DNA from: Klebsiella michiganensis
Lineage (GTDB): Bacteria > Pseudomonadota > Gammaproteobacteria > Enterobacterales > Enterobacteriaceae
Assembly: GCF_002925905.1 (NCBI RefSeq)
Contig: NZ_PRDB01000020.1
Span: forward strand, 62,001 to 126,000
Reading direction: 5' to 3'
DNA length: 64,000 nucleotides
Of the stretch, positions 62,608-64,000 are shown piece after piece (within the stretch, counting starts at the first letter, position 1; the number at the start of each line of letters is the position of its first letter). The notes under the pieces were generated by a model. The model saw only the letters and a program-made list of their open reading frames with translations. It ran no database searches and had not been told where the DNA came from. The translations under genes were made by a program, and so were the position numbers.

Positions 62608-63644
62608 GCGAGTAGACCTTCGGTGGTCAAACGATCGACCTGCGCACGCCACTGCGCCTGCTCCGGGTGGCCTTCGCTGCGTTGACCGAACAGCTGTGCG
62701 ATCTGCGTGCCGTCTTTGGCAAACAGCTCGACGCTGGTGACGTGGCCGTCAGAGGTCGGTTTGCGGGTCACCCAGATCTCATCCACGCTCTCCTCGCGCA
62801 GATGCAGGGTAAACGCGGGGTTGAAGATATTCAGCCAGCCGCGCATCGGGGCGACCTTCTCCAGCGCGCCGGTGAAGATCTGCACGCAGCCGCGGTTGCC
62901 GACAAAAATCATGATCTCGTTGCCATCCTGGCGGATCGTTTCCAGCAGGCCCGGCAGCGTCTGGGTGTCAATGCGGCAGGCGAGGTCGTCGCTGACCAGG
63001 CGGAAAGCCTGCTGGCGCGACAGGCTATATTTTCTCAGCAGGCCGAAGAACTGGTGAACGTCGGTCATGGCCCGCCATTCATTTTCCAGCGCCGCCGCGT
63101 CGGCGGAGTCGGCATATTTCAGCGGTTCGGCCGGGCGAATCGCCAGCGGGGCAGGCGATTGCTGCGTATGCCCGGCAATCAGCGCATCCCAGGCCGCCAT
63201 GTCGGTATTGCCGGTGGTGTAAACCTTGAGCAGCGCGTCGCCGTGCGGATCGAAGAACTGGATGCTCTGGCGGCCGTTGTCGTTCAGGCGAAAAGCGCTG
63301 GCCCACTGGCTGAGAAACAGGCGCAGATCGAGGGCGCGCGGATTGAGCACCAGCCCGGCGTGGCCGCTCAGATGCTGATGGGTAAATTCGCCGACCTGCT
63401 CATGCACCGCGTATTCGTTGCGGCAGATGCATTTGGTTTCCCCCACGGTTTCCAGCGCCGTCAGAATGGCGCGGGCGTCGTCCTGCAGACGTACGGCATC
63501 GTAGCCCAGGCGGGCTTCGGTCAGCTCGGCTTCGCTAATCCCCATTTCGGCGGCGATATCGCGGGCGTATTTCGCGGAAGATTGCGCTTTCGTGGACAGA
63601 TAGCGCTGCCACAGCGGGGTATGTTGCGGTTGGGTGTTTTGCAT
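62604..63644 (-). CDS. hmuS: Haemin-degrading/trafficking protein HmuS
   Basis: A 346-aa cytoplasmic HemS/HmuS/ChuS-family protein with two homologous halves (about 20-170 and 195-335), each with a split-barrel fold. The LSGHAGLVLNPRALDLRLFLSQW segment (about 93-115) and its counterpart near NPAFTLHLREESVDEIWVTRKPT are diagnostic. It receives imported haem and stores or degrades it to release iron. It lies about 70 bp downstream of the receptor gene. Confidence 0.93.
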   Translation of the reverse strand: MQNTQPQHTPLWQRYLSTKAQSSAKYARDIAAEMGISEAELTEARLGYDAVRLQDDARAILTALETVGETKCICRNEYAVHEQVGEFTHQHLSGHAGLVLNPRALDLRLFLSQWASAFRLNDNGRQSIQFFDPHGDALLKVYTTGNTDMAAWDALIAGHTQQSPAPLAIRPAEPLKYADSADAAALENEWRAMTDVHQFFGLLRKYSLSRQQAFRLVSDDLACRIDTQTLPGLLETIRQDGNEIMIFVGNRGCVQIFTGALEKVAPMRGWLNIFNPAFTLHLREESVDEIWVTRKPTSDGHVTSVELFAKDGTQIAQLFGQRSEGHPEQAQWRAQVDRLTTEGLLA

Positions 63645-63715
63645 AATTCACATCCTTCTCTACGATGAGTTTCCCCGGCGCGCGGCCGGGGAGCAGGTTT
63701 CTTATTATTGGCCGG

Positions 63716-64000
63716 TCAGAAATCGACGTTCACGCCCAGCTGCCAGGTGCGGCCAGGCATCACCGCCAGCGCTCTGTCGTTGGCGTCCTGGTTCGTCGCC
63801 GTTTCGATATTGCGGCTGCTCAGATAATCCCAGTATTTACGATCGGTAATGTTGTACACGCCGCCGTTGACGCGCACGTTCTTCGCGACCTGCCAGTACG
63901 CGGTCCAGTCCAGCATGCCGTAGCCCGGAACGCGCATATACTCGCTGGTCGAATCGGTAATCGCGGAACCGGAGTTGGTATAGCTTTCGCGGTTGGTGGC
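63716..64000 (-). CDS. hmuR: TonB-dependent haemin receptor HmuR, C-terminal part
   Basis: The last 94 residues of an outer-membrane TonB-dependent receptor; the frame is open to the window end, so most of the gene lies outside. The visible part has the final barrel strands with the family pattern YGMLDWTAYWQVAKNVRVNGGVYNITDRKYWDY (in part) and the terminal aromatic residue PGRTWQLGVNVDF, which is recognised by the Bam machinery. As the first gene of hmuRSTUV it gives the haem uptake route; a Fur-controlled promoter would lie beyond the window. Confidence 0.9.
   Translation of the reverse strand, partial: ATNRESYTNSGSAITDSTSEYMRVPGYGMLDWTAYWQVAKNVRVNGGVYNITDRKYWDYLSSRNIETATNQDANDRALAVMPGRTWQLGVNVDF

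Overview
The window is a chromosomal segment of an enterobacterium. The best fit is Klebsiella or a close relative such as Raoultella: the cysC-ygbE-ftsB-ispD-ispF-truD-surE-pcm-nlpD-rpoS order is the standard enterobacterial one, and between rpoS and mutS sits a kpdBCD-type hydroxyarylic acid decarboxylase operon, as in Klebsiella. A fucO-like gene and an hmuRSTUV haem-uptake operon close the window. This is inferred from gene content and remembered protein families; no search was run.

Region 1 (1-16.1 kb) is core chromosome, GC-rich and tightly packed. It holds sulfate activation (cysC), cell division (ftsB), isoprenoid synthesis (ispD/ispF), tRNA pseudouridylation (truD), stationary-phase survival (surE, pcm, nlpD, rpoS), an accessory MFS/LysR pair, the MarR-controlled kpdBCD operon, a hok-type toxin locus and mutS.

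Region 2 (about 16.1-35.1 kb) is strikingly AT-rich and is a composite mobile island beside the mutS start. It carries a tyrosine integrase split by a 1.2-kb IS3-family element with a 4-bp target duplication, an HTH gene, small membrane proteins, and a cassette of three tandem tyrosine recombinases plus a small coiled-coil protein that resembles the intA-tfp-intB-srap set of strand-biased circularizing elements. It also holds a trypsin-like protease, a MobA/MobC mobilization pair, a DUF3800 protein, an orphan type VI Hcp with two small partner genes, and a decayed P4-like Ash reading frame at the right edge.

Region 3 (about 35.7-57.8 kb) returns to higher GC. A seven-gene chaperone/usher fimbrial operon is followed on the same strand by a LuxR-type regulator. 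Next comes a set I do not recognise as a described system: a small six-cysteine double-glycine leader peptide, a DsbA-like thiol oxidoreductase, an LpxL-like acyltransferase, a C39 peptidase ABC exporter, a MacA/MacB/outer-membrane-factor efflux system, and a four-gene mini fatty-acid synthase (ketosynthase, MaoC-like dehydratase, ACP, ketoreductase). The simplest model is a disulfide-bonded, possibly acylated secreted peptide, or a peptide and an acyl product made and exported together. Three convergent genes (double-HD protein, FidL-like protein, MarT/CadC-like membrane regulator) and a PapI-like gene flank it and probably control the fimbriae, the peptide locus or both.

Region 4 (57.8-64.0 kb) holds a multi-hairpin MITE-like repeat, fucO, and the convergent hmuVUTSR operon, which runs off the window end.
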